Source of the DNA: Aquabacter spiritensis
GTDB lineage: Bacteria; Pseudomonadota; Alphaproteobacteria; Rhizobiales; Xanthobacteraceae
Direction of reading: 5' to 3'
NCBI RefSeq assembly: GCF_004346185.1
Contig: NZ_SMAI01000001.1
Coordinates: 124,001-188,000, forward strand
Length of the DNA: 64,000 nt
In this document: one piece after another, positions 1-8,565 of the stretch
Layout of the letters: each line of letters starts with the position of its first letter
How positions within the stretch are numbered: position 1 is the stretch's first letter
Translations under genes and position numbers: made by a program
Notes under the pieces: generated by a model
Databases searched by the model: none
What the model was told of the DNA's origin: nothing
What the model saw: the letters and a program-made list of their open reading frames with translations, nothing else

Positions 1-1327
1 CCACGACGCCTTCAGTGCCGGCGCCCTGGACCGATTTGGCAGGGGCGAGCTGGAGGCCGAGGCGGGGCACGTCGGTCCCGGCCTGCTTGCCGCCGCTCTT
101 CTCGGAGAGGCTGGCCTGCTGCTCGTTCGGAAGCTGTTCGAGCTTCACGTCCATCGCCAGCGTCTTGCCGTCGCGGATGACCGAGAGGGCGACGGTGGAG
201 CCCGGCTTCATCATGCCGATGCGGCGCGACAGGTCGCGGGCGTCCTTGACGGTGTCGCCATTGACCTTGGCGACCACGTCGCCGCTCTTCAGGCCGGCCT
301 TGGCGGCGGGCGTGTCGGGCTGGACCTGGGCGATCAGCGCGCCCTGCGCCTCGTTGAGGCCGAGGCCGGAGGCGAGGTCGTCGGTCACCGGCTGGATCTG
401 CACGCCGATATAGCCGCGCGCCACCTTGCCGCTCTCGCGGAGCTGGTTCACCACCGTCTTGACGGTCTCGGACGGGATCGCGAAGGCGATGCCGACATTG
501 CCGCCGGAGGGCGAGACGATCGCGGTGTTCATGCCGATCACCTCGCCGTTGAGGCCGAAGGTCGGGCCGCCGGAATTGCCCCGGTTCACCGCCGCGTCGA
601 TCTGCAGGAAGTCGTCATACGGCCCGGCGCCGATGTCGCGGCCGCGCGCCGAGACGATGCCCGCCGTCACGGTGCCGCCGAGGCCGAACGGGTTGCCGAC
701 CGCGATCACCCAATCGCCGATGCGCGGCGGGGTATCGGAGAGCTTGACCCACGGCAGGTCGTTCTTGCCTTCGATCTTCAGCAGCGCCACGTCGGTGCGC
801 GGATCCGTGCCGATCACCTTGGCCGTATAGTCCTTGCCGTCGGTGGTGGTGACGTCCACTTCGCTCGCGCCGTCGATGACGTGGTTGTTCGTCACCACGT
901 AGCCATCGGCGGAGATGATGAAGCCGGACCCCTGTCCGGCCACGCGCCGGCCGGGCTGCTCGCCGCCGCGCGGGCCGCGCGGCTGGCCGTTCGGGCCGCC
1001 TTCGAAGCCGAAGCGCTTCAGGAAGCGCTCGATCTGCGGCGGCACGTCGCCGCCGAACGGACCGTCTTCGCCCATCGCCATCTGGCGAGGATCGACGTCC
1101 TTCTTGACCTTCACCGAGACGACGGCGGGCGACACCTTTTCCACCACGTCGGCGAACGAATTCTGGCCCGCGGACTGGTTCGTCGAGATCTGGGCGGACG
1201 CCGGCGACGTGTAAGGCGGCAGGAACTGCCCGGCGACCACGCCGGTCATGGCGAGGCCGACGGCGCCGGCGAGAAGCGCGGCGCGGCGGCGGCGGACACG
1301 TGACGAGGGGGAAGTGATGCCGGTCAT
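1..1327 (-). CDS. degP: DegP/HtrA-type periplasmic serine protease (3' end beyond window)
   Basis: Periplasmic protease/chaperone that degrades or refolds damaged envelope proteins. About 442 residues are visible. The N-terminus has a basic stretch and one hydrophobic segment (about residues 16-35), a signal peptide or anchor. The trypsin fold carries His149 (TNNHVIDG), Asp179 (TDVALLKI) and Ser252 (NRGNSGGP). A first PDZ domain follows (about residues 300-390, starting near RGYIGVQIQPV), and a second would lie beyond the left edge. The ATG at 1327 gives a full signal region. In rhizobia, degP lies beside cycHJKL and feuPQ, as here, although a catabolic insert now separates it from ccmH. Family assignment is secure; DegP versus another Do-type paralogue is less so. 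Confidence 0.95.
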   Translation of the reverse strand, partial: MTGITSPSSRVRRRRAALLAGAVGLAMTGVVAGQFLPPYTSPASAQISTNQSAGQNSFADVVEKVSPAVVSVKVKKDVDPRQMAMGEDGPFGGDVPPQIERFLKRFGFEGGPNGQPRGPRGGEQPGRRVAGQGSGFIISADGYVVTNNHVIDGASEVDVTTTDGKDYTAKVIGTDPRTDVALLKIEGKNDLPWVKLSDTPPRIGDWVIAVGNPFGLGGTVTAGIVSARGRDIGAGPYDDFLQIDAAVNRGNSGGPTFGLNGEVIGMNTAIVSPSGGNVGIAFAIPSETVKTVVNQLRESGKVARGYIGVQIQPVTDDLASGLGLNEAQGALIAQVQPDTPAAKAGLKSGDVVAKVNGDTVKDARDLSRRIGMMKPGSTVALSVIRDGKTLAMDVKLEQLPNEQQASLSEKSGGKQAGTDVPRLGLQLAPAKSVQGAGTEGVV

Positions 1328-1398
1328 GGGGATCTTCGTCTCTCTCGATGTCGCCCCACGATGGGGCAGGCTCGGGAACGGATCCTAGGAGCGGGATC

Positions 1399-1446
1399 AT
1401 TACAGTCGGCTGGCGGGAGGATTACGGAGCTGTAATGTGCGTCACG
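1399..1446. promoter_or_regulatory. Candidate operator region upstream of degP
   Basis: ATTACAG at 1399-1405 and CTGTAAT at 1430-1436 form an inverted pair. ATTACGG at 1421-1427 is a near-direct copy of the first, 22 bp away, which is two helical turns. CGTCACG follows at 1440-1446, the same heptamer that recurs in the direct-repeat array upstream of the response regulator gene at 12972. The region lies about 70-120 bp upstream of the degP start. That it is a response-regulator site is inference; the motifs are short and could be chance. Confidence 0.3.
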
Positions 1447-1487
1447 CCTGCGTGAGAAGGGTAAAGCGCAGGTGAAGCCGCGCCGAC

Positions 1488-1514
1488 GCGGCACCCCGCC
1501 AAGCGGGGTGCCGC
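1488..1514 (-). terminator. Strong hairpin, likely terminator
   Basis: A perfect 10-bp inverted repeat (GCGGCACCCC / GGGGTGCCGC) with a 7-base loop starts 20 bp after the stop of the solute-binding protein gene at 1534. There is no clear T-run, as is usual in high-GC genomes. It separates that gene from the degP promoter. Confidence 0.6.
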
Positions 1515-1533
1515 ACCTGGCTTGGCACCCGCC

Positions 1534-2517
1534 TCAGGTCGGCTCGAACTTGGCAGCCGCCAGAAGGTCGCTTCCCTTCTTGAGATAAGCGCGCTCGAAG
1601 GCGTCGAACTGCGCGGGCGTCTCGGTCAATGGCACGACGCCGATCTTCGCCAATTGGCCGCTGTCCGCGAGCGAGCGCACCGTCTCGTTGATGTCGGCGT
1701 TCAGCGTCTTCACCAGGTCCGCCGGCAGGTTCTTCGGCCCCCAGACGCCATACCAGGAGGACAGATCGAGGCCGGGCAGGCCGCTTTCCGCCGCGGTCGG
1801 CACATCCGGCGCGAGGCTGCTGCGCTTGGCCGAGGTGAGGGCGACCGCCTTGACGTTCCCGGCCTGGGCGGAGGGAAGCAGCGCGACCACCGGATCGATC
1901 ATGAGCTGCACGTTGCCGCCCGCGACATCCATCAGCCCGGGCGCCGTGCCCCGATAGGGGATGACGTTGAGATCGAGCTTCGCGAGCCGGTTGAATTCCA
2001 GCGTGGCGAGGTGGCCCGGCGACCCCATGGCGGAGGCGGCAAAATTCCACTGGTCCGGCTTCTGCCGCGCATTCGCGACGATTTCGGCGATCGTCGTTTC
2101 CGGCTGCTTCGGTGACATGACGAGCATCATCGGCGCTTCGCCGGCCAAAGCGATCGGCGTGAAATCGGCGATCGGATCGTAAGGCGCCGTCTTCATCACG
2201 CTCGCGGCCATCACATGCGTGCCCGCCGAGAACAGAATGGTGTAGCCGTCCGGATCGGCCTTCCGGACCACGTTCCCGCCGACGGATCCATTGGCGCCGC
2301 TGCGGTTGTCGACGACGACCGTGTAGCCCTTCAGCTCGCCGAGTCGCTTGGCGATCAGGCGCGCGAACACGTCGACGCCGCCCCCCGGCGCAAACGGCAC
2401 GATCATTTTGATCGGCCGGTTGGGAAAATCATTGGCGGCCGCCGAAAGGATCGACGGGGCGACCGCCGCGCCGAACAGGACCGCCGAGGAGATCAGAAAA
2501 TCCCGTCGCTTGAGCAT
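1534..2517 (-). CDS. Bug/TctC-family solute-binding protein
   Basis: Periplasmic binding protein of the tripartite tricarboxylate transporter class, expected to capture a small carboxylated substrate. The start at 2517 (MLKRRDFL) is preferred over the ATG at 2529 because a GGAGGA ribosome site sits just before it and overlaps the upstream ATG. The N-terminus has a twin-arginine-like KRRDFL motif and a hydrophobic segment ending near SAAA. Family hallmarks include FPNRPIKMIVPFAPGGGVD near the mature start and a conserved IPYRG motif. No TctA/TctB membrane genes are near. The DapA-family gene upstream on the same strand suggests a joint uptake-and-cleavage unit, probably under the divergent LacI regulator. 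The substrate is unknown. Confidence 0.9.
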   Translation of the reverse strand: MLKRRDFLISSAVLFGAAVAPSILSAAANDFPNRPIKMIVPFAPGGGVDVFARLIAKRLGELKGYTVVVDNRSGANGSVGGNVVRKADPDGYTILFSAGTHVMAASVMKTAPYDPIADFTPIALAGEAPMMLVMSPKQPETTIAEIVANARQKPDQWNFAASAMGSPGHLATLEFNRLAKLDLNVIPYRGTAPGLMDVAGGNVQLMIDPVVALLPSAQAGNVKAVALTSAKRSSLAPDVPTAAESGLPGLDLSSWYGVWGPKNLPADLVKTLNADINETVRSLADSGQLAKIGVVPLTETPAQFDAFERAYLKKGSDLLAAAKFEPT

Positions 2518-2613
2518 CGTTTCCTCCACTCGCCGCCATTTTGGTTCGGTCGGCGAAAGTCATTTTGTTATTGCATGGACACAAGAAACGGCGGTCCGCC
2601 CGCGACACCCGAT

Positions 2614-2673
2614 CCGGGCCGCCGAAGCGGCCCGGAAAAGGCGTCGTCGCCCGGACCGCCCCGGAGGCGGTCC
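2614..2673 (-). terminator. Two consecutive hairpins after the DapA-family gene
   Basis: A 9-bp stem with a CGAA tetraloop (CCGGGCCGC / GCGGCCCGG, 2614-2635) and an 8-bp stem (GGACCGCC / GGCGGTCC, 2653-2673) lie just past the stop at 2681. They lie before the solute-binding protein gene, so they may be a terminator or an attenuating/stabilising structure inside the transcript. Confidence 0.45.
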
Positions 2674-2680
2674 TATCCGA

Positions 2681-3613
2681 TCACGCCGCGAGGGCGGTTT
2701 CGAGCCCGGCGAGGCCCGAGGCCTTCACGGCAGCCCGGATTTCCGCATCGGCGGCATCGCCGAGCGGCTTCAAAGGCTCGCGGATATTGACATTGTCGAT
2801 CAGGCCGCGCGCGCGCAGCGCATGCTTGAGCGCGACGGTCCCTTCCATGTGCGAGCCGCGATGGTAGACCGCCCGGGTCAAGGGCAGAAGCTGATCGTGA
2901 TACTTGCGCGCAAGGGTGTAGTCCTGCGCCTTGCCGGCGTTCAGGAACGCGATCAGCAGTTCGGGCGCCATGTTGCCGTAGCCGACCAGCAGGCCGTCGA
3001 CATCGAACATTGTGGGCAGCAGCCACTCGTCGTGGCAGGACATGATGGCGAGGTCCGGGAAAGCGTTCTTCAGCGCCGGGATTTCGTCGTACCAGCGCTT
3101 CATGTCGCGCACGCCGTTCTTGGTGGCGGTGACGCCGGGAAGCGCGGCGATTTCGAGCTGGGTGGCGAGGTCGTAATTCGCCTTGGTCACGGCCGGGTAC
3201 TGGAACAGGATGCATTCGAGGCCGGACTGCGCCACCGCCTTGTAGCGATCCTGCGGCGCGCCCTTCTGGTAGCCGAAGCGCAGCCAGCCATGGTTCGGAT
3301 AGACGAGCGCGGCGCTCGCGCCGGCGTCGATCTTCTTCTGGGCCTCGATCTCGGCGACCCTGGTCCCTTCGCCGGTAATACCCGCGACCACGGGCAGCGG
3401 CGTCGCATCCTTATAGACGCGAATCAGCTCGAGCTGCTCGTCATGGGTGAGGAAGGTGCCCTCCCCGGCATGCCCGAGAATGACCAGGCTCTTCACGCCC
3501 GGAATGGCGGCCAGCCATTTGGCGAGGCGCGCATTGCCGTCGAAATCGACGTCGCCATTGTCCTTGAAGAGCGTGACGGGGGCGGGATTGAGACCCTTCC
3601 AGTCGATAGCCAT
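2681..3613 (-). CDS. Dihydrodipicolinate synthase (DapA) family lyase/aldolase
   Basis: A 310-residue TIM-barrel class I aldolase of the DapA/NanA/KDG-aldolase superfamily. The Schiff-base lysine is most likely Lys165 in TATKNGVRDM and the catalytic tyrosine Tyr139 in FQYPAV. The GHAGEG stretch near residue 48 matches the family's substrate-carboxylate loop position. The unusual KNGVRD instead of the KE-S/A-G motif suggests a catabolic lyase rather than the lysine-biosynthesis enzyme. It lies between a Bug solute-binding protein and a divergent LacI regulator, which supports a sugar-acid or dicarboxylate degradation role. The true substrate cannot be told from sequence alone. Confidence 0.85.
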   Translation of the reverse strand: MAIDWKGLNPAPVTLFKDNGDVDFDGNARLAKWLAAIPGVKSLVILGHAGEGTFLTHDEQLELIRVYKDATPLPVVAGITGEGTRVAEIEAQKKIDAGASAALVYPNHGWLRFGYQKGAPQDRYKAVAQSGLECILFQYPAVTKANYDLATQLEIAALPGVTATKNGVRDMKRWYDEIPALKNAFPDLAIMSCHDEWLLPTMFDVDGLLVGYGNMAPELLIAFLNAGKAQDYTLARKYHDQLLPLTRAVYHRGSHMEGTVALKHALRARGLIDNVNIREPLKPLGDAADAEIRAAVKASGLAGLETALAA

Positions 3614-3699
3614 GGTGTCTTTCCTTCCTTGGGAAATGTTCCGACCCGTTGTGACCGGTCCGCCGAGGACGATCCGCAGCCCTGCTTTGGATCGTTAGC

Positions 3700-3711
3700 G
3701 GGAACGTTCCC
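3700..3711. promoter_or_regulatory. Perfect 12-bp palindrome, likely LacI-family operator
   Basis: GGGAACGTTCCC is a perfect palindrome with the central CG typical of LacI-family operators. It sits in the divergent promoter region between the DapA-family gene (start 3613) and the LacI gene (start 3776), so it could control both. A weaker GGAA-N3-TTCC element is at 3632-3642. Confidence 0.65.
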
Positions 3712-3775
3712 ATAATTGTCCTTGTGCATTCCCCCTGTCAATCTTTTAAGTGTGTCTCGGCAGGGAGCGAACAAC

Positions 3776-4813
3776 GTGTTCCAGGACGACGACACTCCGG
3801 AGCGGCAGGCCCGCATCACGATTCACGACGTCGCGGCGGCGGCGGGCGTCTCGAAGTCGACGGTGTCGCGCATTCTCGACGAACGCCTCCCGCGCTCCGA
3901 GAGCGAGACCGCGCTGCGCGTCCGGCAGGTCGCTGCCCGGCTCGGTTATGTCCGCGACGTTTCGGCCGCCAGCCTGAGGCGGGGGCAGACCAACACGATC
4001 GGGGTGATCGTGCCGCGCCTCACGGACACGGTCATGGCCATGCTCTACGAGGCGCTGGCGCGCGCCTGTGGGAAATCCGGCCTGTTCGCCATCGTCGCCA
4101 CGACCGACGACGAACCGCGCGCCGACCGTGCCGCGGCAAAGACCCTGCTTCAAAGGGGGGTGGACGGGCTGATTCTTTCCACCGCCCGCGAGGATGACGA
4201 TTTTCCCGGCGAACTCGCGGAGCGCGGCGTGCCGTTCGTGCTGGCGCTGCGCAGCGACGGCAAGAGCCTGTCCTCGGTGGGTGACGACCGGCTCGGCGGC
4301 TATCTCGCCGCGCGCCATCTGCTGGACCTCGGGCATCGCCGCATCGGCATCATCGCCGGTCCGAGCTATGCCTCCAGCAGCCGGGCGCGGGTCGAAGGCT
4401 ATCGCCAGGCTTTGGTGGAAGGCGGAGCAGATGTCGACGCGGACCTGGTCGTCGGTTCGACGTTCGGCATCGATTCCGGCGCCGATTCGGCCGAACGGCT
4501 GATGCAGCTCGCCGTGCCGCCCACCGCCATTTTCGCGGTCAATGACAACACCGCGATCGGCGCGCTGTCGGCGCTCACGCGCCGGGGGCTGCGGGTCCCG
4601 GCCGACATGTCGCTGGTGGGCTATAACGACATCCCGATCGTCAGCCGCCTGCCCACCGCACTCACCACCGTGCGGGTGCCGTTCGACCAGATCGCCGCCG
4701 CCGCGCTCGATCTTCTGATGCACGGCGCGCCGACGGAAAGCGCCCGCATGCGCATGGCGATGCCGACGCTCATCCCCCGCCGCTCGACCGCCCCGCCGAA
4801 GCCGGCCGGCTGA
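3776..4813 (+). CDS. LacI-family transcriptional regulator
   Basis: A 345-residue repressor-type protein. The N-terminal helix-turn-helix reads ITIHDVAAAAGVSKSTVSR, followed by the hinge and a periplasmic-binding-protein-like effector domain (from about residue 70, TNTIGVIVPRL), including the family signature GHRRIGIIAG and DMSLVGYND. The GTG at 3776 is chosen because GGGAG lies 8 bases upstream and the length then fits the family; the frame stays open upstream only to a TTG. It is divergent from the DapA-family and Bug genes, with a palindromic operator between them, so it probably controls that catabolic pair in response to the substrate or an intermediate. Confidence 0.92.
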   Translation: MFQDDDTPERQARITIHDVAAAAGVSKSTVSRILDERLPRSESETALRVRQVAARLGYVRDVSAASLRRGQTNTIGVIVPRLTDTVMAMLYEALARACGKSGLFAIVATTDDEPRADRAAAKTLLQRGVDGLILSTAREDDDFPGELAERGVPFVLALRSDGKSLSSVGDDRLGGYLAARHLLDLGHRRIGIIAGPSYASSSRARVEGYRQALVEGGADVDADLVVGSTFGIDSGADSAERLMQLAVPPTAIFAVNDNTAIGALSALTRRGLRVPADMSLVGYNDIPIVSRLPTALTTVRVPFDQIAAAALDLLMHGAPTESARMRMAMPTLIPRRSTAPPKPAG

Positions 4814-4871
4814 CGGGACGCGCGCGGCGCGAACGCGCGTGGAGCACGAAGACGCGGGAGGGTTGGCGCGG

Positions 4872-5360
4872 TCAGGGCGCCGTGTCGTCTCGGCTTCCGG
4901 CGAGGAGCCGCGCGACGCGCGCTTCCTCCTCCGCGCTCAATCGGGCGGGCGGAGCGGCCTCACGCCGCCGCATCCCCGCCCAGGCCACCGCTCCGCCCAG
5001 CACCAGGAACAGGACCGGCGCCCCCCACAGCAGCGCGTTGCGCCAGGAAAAGACCGGGCGCATCAGCACGAATTCGCCATAGCGCGAAACCAGATAGTCG
5101 AGCACCTGGCGGTCGCTGTCGCCGGCCTGGAGCCGCTCGCGCACCAGCAGCCGCAGGTCGCGGGCGAGCGGCGCGTCGCTGTCGTCGATCGATTGATTCT
5201 GGCAGACCATGCAGCGCAATTCGCGCGACAGATCCCGCGCCCGCTCCTCCAGGACCGGATCGGGCAGCACCTCGTCCGGCTGCACCGCCAGGGCCGGAAG
5301 CGCCGCCAGGAGCAGCACGGCGGCGGCACAGGCCGCCCGACATCGAGACCGAATGGACAT
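4872..5360 (-). CDS. ccmH: Cytochrome c maturation protein CcmH/CycL
   Basis: Membrane-anchored periplasmic thiol-disulfide protein that keeps the CxxCH motif of apocytochrome c reduced for haem ligation. Of 162 residues, the first 25 form a signal peptide or anchor, the LRCMVCQNQ motif places the redox cysteines at 50 and 53, and a second hydrophobic segment spans about 109-128. It closes the ccmI-ccmE-ccmF-ccmH run. The ATG at 5360 lies 4 bases after the stop of the DUF2335 gene, so it is probably translated from the same message despite that insert. Confidence 0.97.
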   Translation of the reverse strand: MSIRSRCRAACAAAVLLLAALPALAVQPDEVLPDPVLEERARDLSRELRCMVCQNQSIDDSDAPLARDLRLLVRERLQAGDSDRQVLDYLVSRYGEFVLMRPVFSWRNALLWGAPVLFLVLGGAVAWAGMRRREAAPPARLSAEEEARVARLLAGSRDDTAP

Positions 5361-5364
5361 CGGA

Positions 5365-5685
5365 TTATCGCTTGCGGTGCTGGGTGAGAAACACGGTTAC
5401 GACCCCGATCAGCGTCGTTCCCGCCACGACGGTGGCAAACGCGGGAAACCCCAAGTGAAGAGCCCAGGCCGACAAAGCCAGTGCGCTGAATGCAAAGCCG
5501 CCGGCGAGCCCCTGCGCGACCCTGTTTTCCCGCACCATCTCCCGCATCGAGGCATCCTCCACCGACCGGCGATGGCGAGCCTCCTCCTCAAACTGACGAA
5601 AGATGCGCTCCGCACCGTCCTTCACCAAGTGATCGTAATTCTCCAGAATTGCGGGAGGCGGGAGCGGACCAGACCATTCGGCCAT
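5365..5685 (-). CDS. DUF2335 family membrane protein
   Basis: A 106-residue protein with an N-terminal GPLPPPAILENYD stretch, a charged helix (about residues 25-55) and two hydrophobic segments (about 60-78 and 83-99). This matches my memory of DUF2335, a family often found in phage or accessory regions. It lies between ccmF and ccmH on the same strand and ends 4 bases before ccmH. The upstream reading frame is open back to the TAA of the small gene at 5755, in the same frame, so the two were possibly once one protein. Function unknown; a role in cytochrome maturation is not indicated. Confidence 0.75.
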   Translation of the reverse strand: MAEWSGPLPPPAILENYDHLVKDGAERIFRQFEEEARHRRSVEDASMREMVRENRVAQGLAGGFAFSALALSAWALHLGFPAFATVVAGTTLIGVVTVFLTQHRKR

Positions 5686-5754
5686 GACCCGCGCGCCGAT
5701 CGGAGGGTCGGACGCCTCTTCCGCCTGGTCCGGCTCCGGTGAGCTGCGCGCTTG

Positions 5755-5967
5755 TTACCTCTTGGCGCGTGCTTTTTCACGTGTCACGACCTCGACGGCG
5801 CGCCGCATGTCGGCACCGAGGCGCTGCCAGTCCTGGTGCAGGGCGTCCGCAGCGGATCGCGGTCGTGCGAATTCGAGCCGATGCGGCGCCGACAGGCTCA
5901 GCAATGATCCGAAGCGCGCCACGGTCTTGCGCAAGGTTCGCCCGGCGAAATCCTGTGAGCCCTTCAT
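5755..5967 (-). CDS. Small basic protein of unknown function
   Basis: About 70 residues from the ATG at 5967, which has GAGG close upstream; an ATG at 5988 has no clear ribosome site. It is rich in Arg and Lys, with no signal peptide or membrane segment. It occupies most of the unusual gap between ccmF and the DUF2335 gene and is in the same reading frame as the latter, separated by one TAA and 69 bases. I do not recognise the family; it might be a toxin/antitoxin-like or phage-derived remnant. Confidence 0.45.
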   Translation of the reverse strand: MKGSQDFAGRTLRKTVARFGSLLSLSAPHRLEFARPRSAADALHQDWQRLGADMRRAVEVVTREKARAKR

Positions 5968-6060
5968 CGCCTCGATCTCCACGACCATCGATACAGTCTG
6001 CCTGACGTTAACGTCAAGAAATTGAACGTCCGGACGATGGATCCGGTCGGCGCACCCGTT

Positions 6061-8046
6061 TCACTCCGCCGGCACCGCGGACGGGGCGCGGCGGCGGGCG
6101 GGCTTGGGCGCGCCGACCCTGAGGCGCCGGTCGGCGAGGGAAAGCAGACCGCCGAGCGCCATCACCACGGCGCCGAGCCAGATCAGCGTGACCAGCGGCT
6201 TCCAGGTCGCGCGCACCGCGAGCAGGCCGTCCGGCGCCTCGTCGCCCGCGGCGACATAGAGCTGGCTGAAGCCGAAGGTGCGGATGCCGGATTCCGTCGT
6301 GGCGGACTGGCGCGCGGTGAACAGCCGCTTCGCCGCCTCGATCGTGCCCTGCTCGACCCCGCCGGAGCGGATCGAGAACACCGCCACGCGGGCGCTGAAA
6401 TTCGGCCCGGTGCGATTTTCGAGCCGGTCGAGCGTCAGAGTCCGGGTGCCGATCTGCATCTGGTCGCCGAGCCGGAGGCCGGCAATCTTCTCGAGGCTCC
6501 AACTGCTTTCGCACACGATGCCGATGAGGCAGATGCCGACGCCGATATGGGCGATCGCGGTGCCGAAGGCGGAGCGCGGCAGGCCCGAGAGCCGCGCCAG
6601 CGACACCCGCGCGGGCAGCCGACCGATGCCGGCACGCTCGGCGATGTCGGTCAGCGCGCCGATGATCACGAACACCGCGATGGCGAGCACCACCGGCGCC
6701 AGGACCGGGCCGCCTTCTTCCGCCGCCGCCGTGACCACGGCGGCCACCACGGCGAAGCCGGCGGCCAAAGTCAGGCGCTGGGCGACGCCCATCAGGTCGC
6801 CGCGCTTCCAGGCGAGCATCGGCCCGAACGGCACGGCGAGGACGAGCGGCAGCATCAGGCCGCCGAAGGTCAGGTTGAAGAAAGGCGGGCCGACCGTGAT
6901 CTTGTCGCCGGTGACGGCCTCGAGCGCCAGCGGATAGAGCGTGCCGACGAAGACCGCGGCGGTGGCGGCGGTGAGGAAGAGATTGTTGAGCACCAGCGCG
7001 CCTTCGCGGGACACCGGCGCGAACAGGCCGCCCTGGCGCAGCGTGCCGGCCCGCAAGGCGAACAGGAACAGGCCGCCGCCGACGAAGAAAGCGAGAATGG
7101 CGAGGATGAAGACGCCGCGCGTCGGATCGGTCGCGAAGGCATGCACCGAGGTCAGCACGCCCGAGCGCACCAGGAAGGTGCCGATCAGCGACAGCGAGAA
7201 GGCGAGAATGGCGAGGAGGATGGTCCACACCTTCAGCGCGTCGCGCTTCTCCATCACCACCGCCGAATGCAGCAGCGCGGTCGCGGCGAGCCAGGGCATC
7301 AGGGAGGCGTTCTCCACCGGGTCCCAGAACCACCAGCCGCCCCAGCCGAGTTCGTAATAGGCCCAATAGGAGCCCATCGCGATGCCGAGCGTGAGGAAGA
7401 TCCAGGCGGCCAGCGTCCAGGGCCGCACCCAGCGCGCCCAGGCGGCGTCGATCCGTCCCTCGATCAGCGCCGCCATGGCGAAGGCGAAGGAGATCGAGAG
7501 GCCGACATAGCCGAGATAAAGCAGCGGCGGGTGGATCGCGAGACCGGGATCCTGGAGCACCGGATTGAGGTCGGCGCCCTCGGCCGGAGCCGGCACCAGA
7601 CGCTGGAAGGGATTGGACGTGAACAGGATGAACAGCAGGAAGGCGGTGGCGATCGAGCCCTGGACGGCGAGCACATTGGCCTTCAGCCGGTCCGGCAGAT
7701 TGCCGCCGAACAGCGCCACCAGGGCGCCGAACACGCCGAGCACGAGGACCCACAGGAGCATCGAGCCCTCGTGGTTTCCCCAGGTCGAGGTGATCTTGTA
7801 GATGGTCGGCATGCGCGAGTGCGAATTGTCGACCACGTTGACGACCGAGAAGTCGGACGCGAGATACAGCGCCACCAGCGCCGCGAAGGCGAGGCTCAGG
7901 AAGGCGAAAAGGGTGATCGCCACCGGCGAGGCGACCCCCATCAGCGTCGCGTCGCCCTTGGCCGCCCCCCAGGCGGGGACCACGGTCTGGACCAGCGCGA
8001 GCGCGAGCGCGAGGATCAGGGCATAATGCCCGAGTTCGGCGATCAC
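6061..8046 (-). CDS. ccmF: Haem lyase CcmF/CycK
   Basis: A 661-residue polytopic inner-membrane haem lyase that takes haem from CcmE and, with CcmH and CcmI, attaches it to apocytochrome c in the periplasm. The tryptophan-rich haem-handling motif is intact ([18 protein letters not shown]), as is the family's N-terminal [16 protein letters not shown] segment. The GTG at 8046 overlaps the ccmE stop by 4 bases (GTGA), indicating translational coupling. A longer upstream reading frame exists but runs through ccmE and is not used. About a dozen or more hydrophobic segments agree with the family topology. Confidence 0.97.
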   Translation of the reverse strand: MIAELGHYALILALALALVQTVVPAWGAAKGDATLMGVASPVAITLFAFLSLAFAALVALYLASDFSVVNVVDNSHSRMPTIYKITSTWGNHEGSMLLWVLVLGVFGALVALFGGNLPDRLKANVLAVQGSIATAFLLFILFTSNPFQRLVPAPAEGADLNPVLQDPGLAIHPPLLYLGYVGLSISFAFAMAALIEGRIDAAWARWVRPWTLAAWIFLTLGIAMGSYWAYYELGWGGWWFWDPVENASLMPWLAATALLHSAVVMEKRDALKVWTILLAILAFSLSLIGTFLVRSGVLTSVHAFATDPTRGVFILAILAFFVGGGLFLFALRAGTLRQGGLFAPVSREGALVLNNLFLTAATAAVFVGTLYPLALEAVTGDKITVGPPFFNLTFGGLMLPLVLAVPFGPMLAWKRGDLMGVAQRLTLAAGFAVVAAVVTAAAEEGGPVLAPVVLAIAVFVIIGALTDIAERAGIGRLPARVSLARLSGLPRSAFGTAIAHIGVGICLIGIVCESSWSLEKIAGLRLGDQMQIGTRTLTLDRLENRTGPNFSARVAVFSIRSGGVEQGTIEAAKRLFTARQSATTESGIRTFGFSQLYVAAGDEAPDGLLAVRATWKPLVTLIWLGAVVMALGGLLSLADRRLRVGAPKPARRRAPSAVPAE

Positions 8047-8534
8047 CGGGCCACGCTCCCGCCCGCCGAGACCGGGACGGCGGCGCCCGCCCGCGCATTC
8101 TGCGCGTCTTCCATCCAATGGCCGCTCTTCTTCAGCGTGTCCGCGACCTCGCGCGGCATATAGCGCTCGTCATGCTTGGCGAGCACGGTGTCGGCGGAGA
8201 AGGTGCCGTCCGGCCGCAGGGCGCCCTCGGTGACCACCCCCTGCCCCTCGCGGAACAGGTCCGGCAGCATGCCGGAATAGGCGACATTCACCCGCGCGGC
8301 GCCGTCGGTGACGACGAAGCGGACGTTCGGCCCCTCTTTGACCAGGCTGCCGGCCTCGACCAGCCCGCCGAGGCGCAGCCGCTCGCCGGGCGCGACCTGG
8401 CGCTGCGCGACCTCGGTCGGGGTGCGGAAGAACACGATCGTATCGTTGAGGGCGGTCAGGATCAGTCCGGCGGCGAGCCCGAGCACGCCCAGCGCGGCAC
8501 CGATCAGGACGAGGCGGCGGCCTTTGCGTGTCAC
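8043..8534 (-). CDS. ccmE: Haem chaperone CcmE/CycJ
   Basis: A 163-residue membrane-anchored periplasmic haem chaperone. The cytoplasmic start MTRKGRRL is followed by one transmembrane segment (about residues 8-28) and an OB-fold. His121 in [11 protein letters not shown] is the covalent haem attachment residue, with Tyr125 as the usual axial ligand. The GTG at 8534 gives the standard family length; upstream extension would run into ccmI. It is coupled to ccmF by a 4-base overlap. Confidence 0.97.
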   Translation of the reverse strand: MTRKGRRLVLIGAALGVLGLAAGLILTALNDTIVFFRTPTEVAQRQVAPGERLRLGGLVEAGSLVKEGPNVRFVVTDGAARVNVAYSGMLPDLFREGQGVVTEGALRPDGTFSADTVLAKHDERYMPREVADTLKKSGHWMEDAQNARAGAAVPVSAGGSVAR

Positions 8535-8565
8535 TCTCTTGCCTGCCTTTCCGTCCGGCCGGGTT

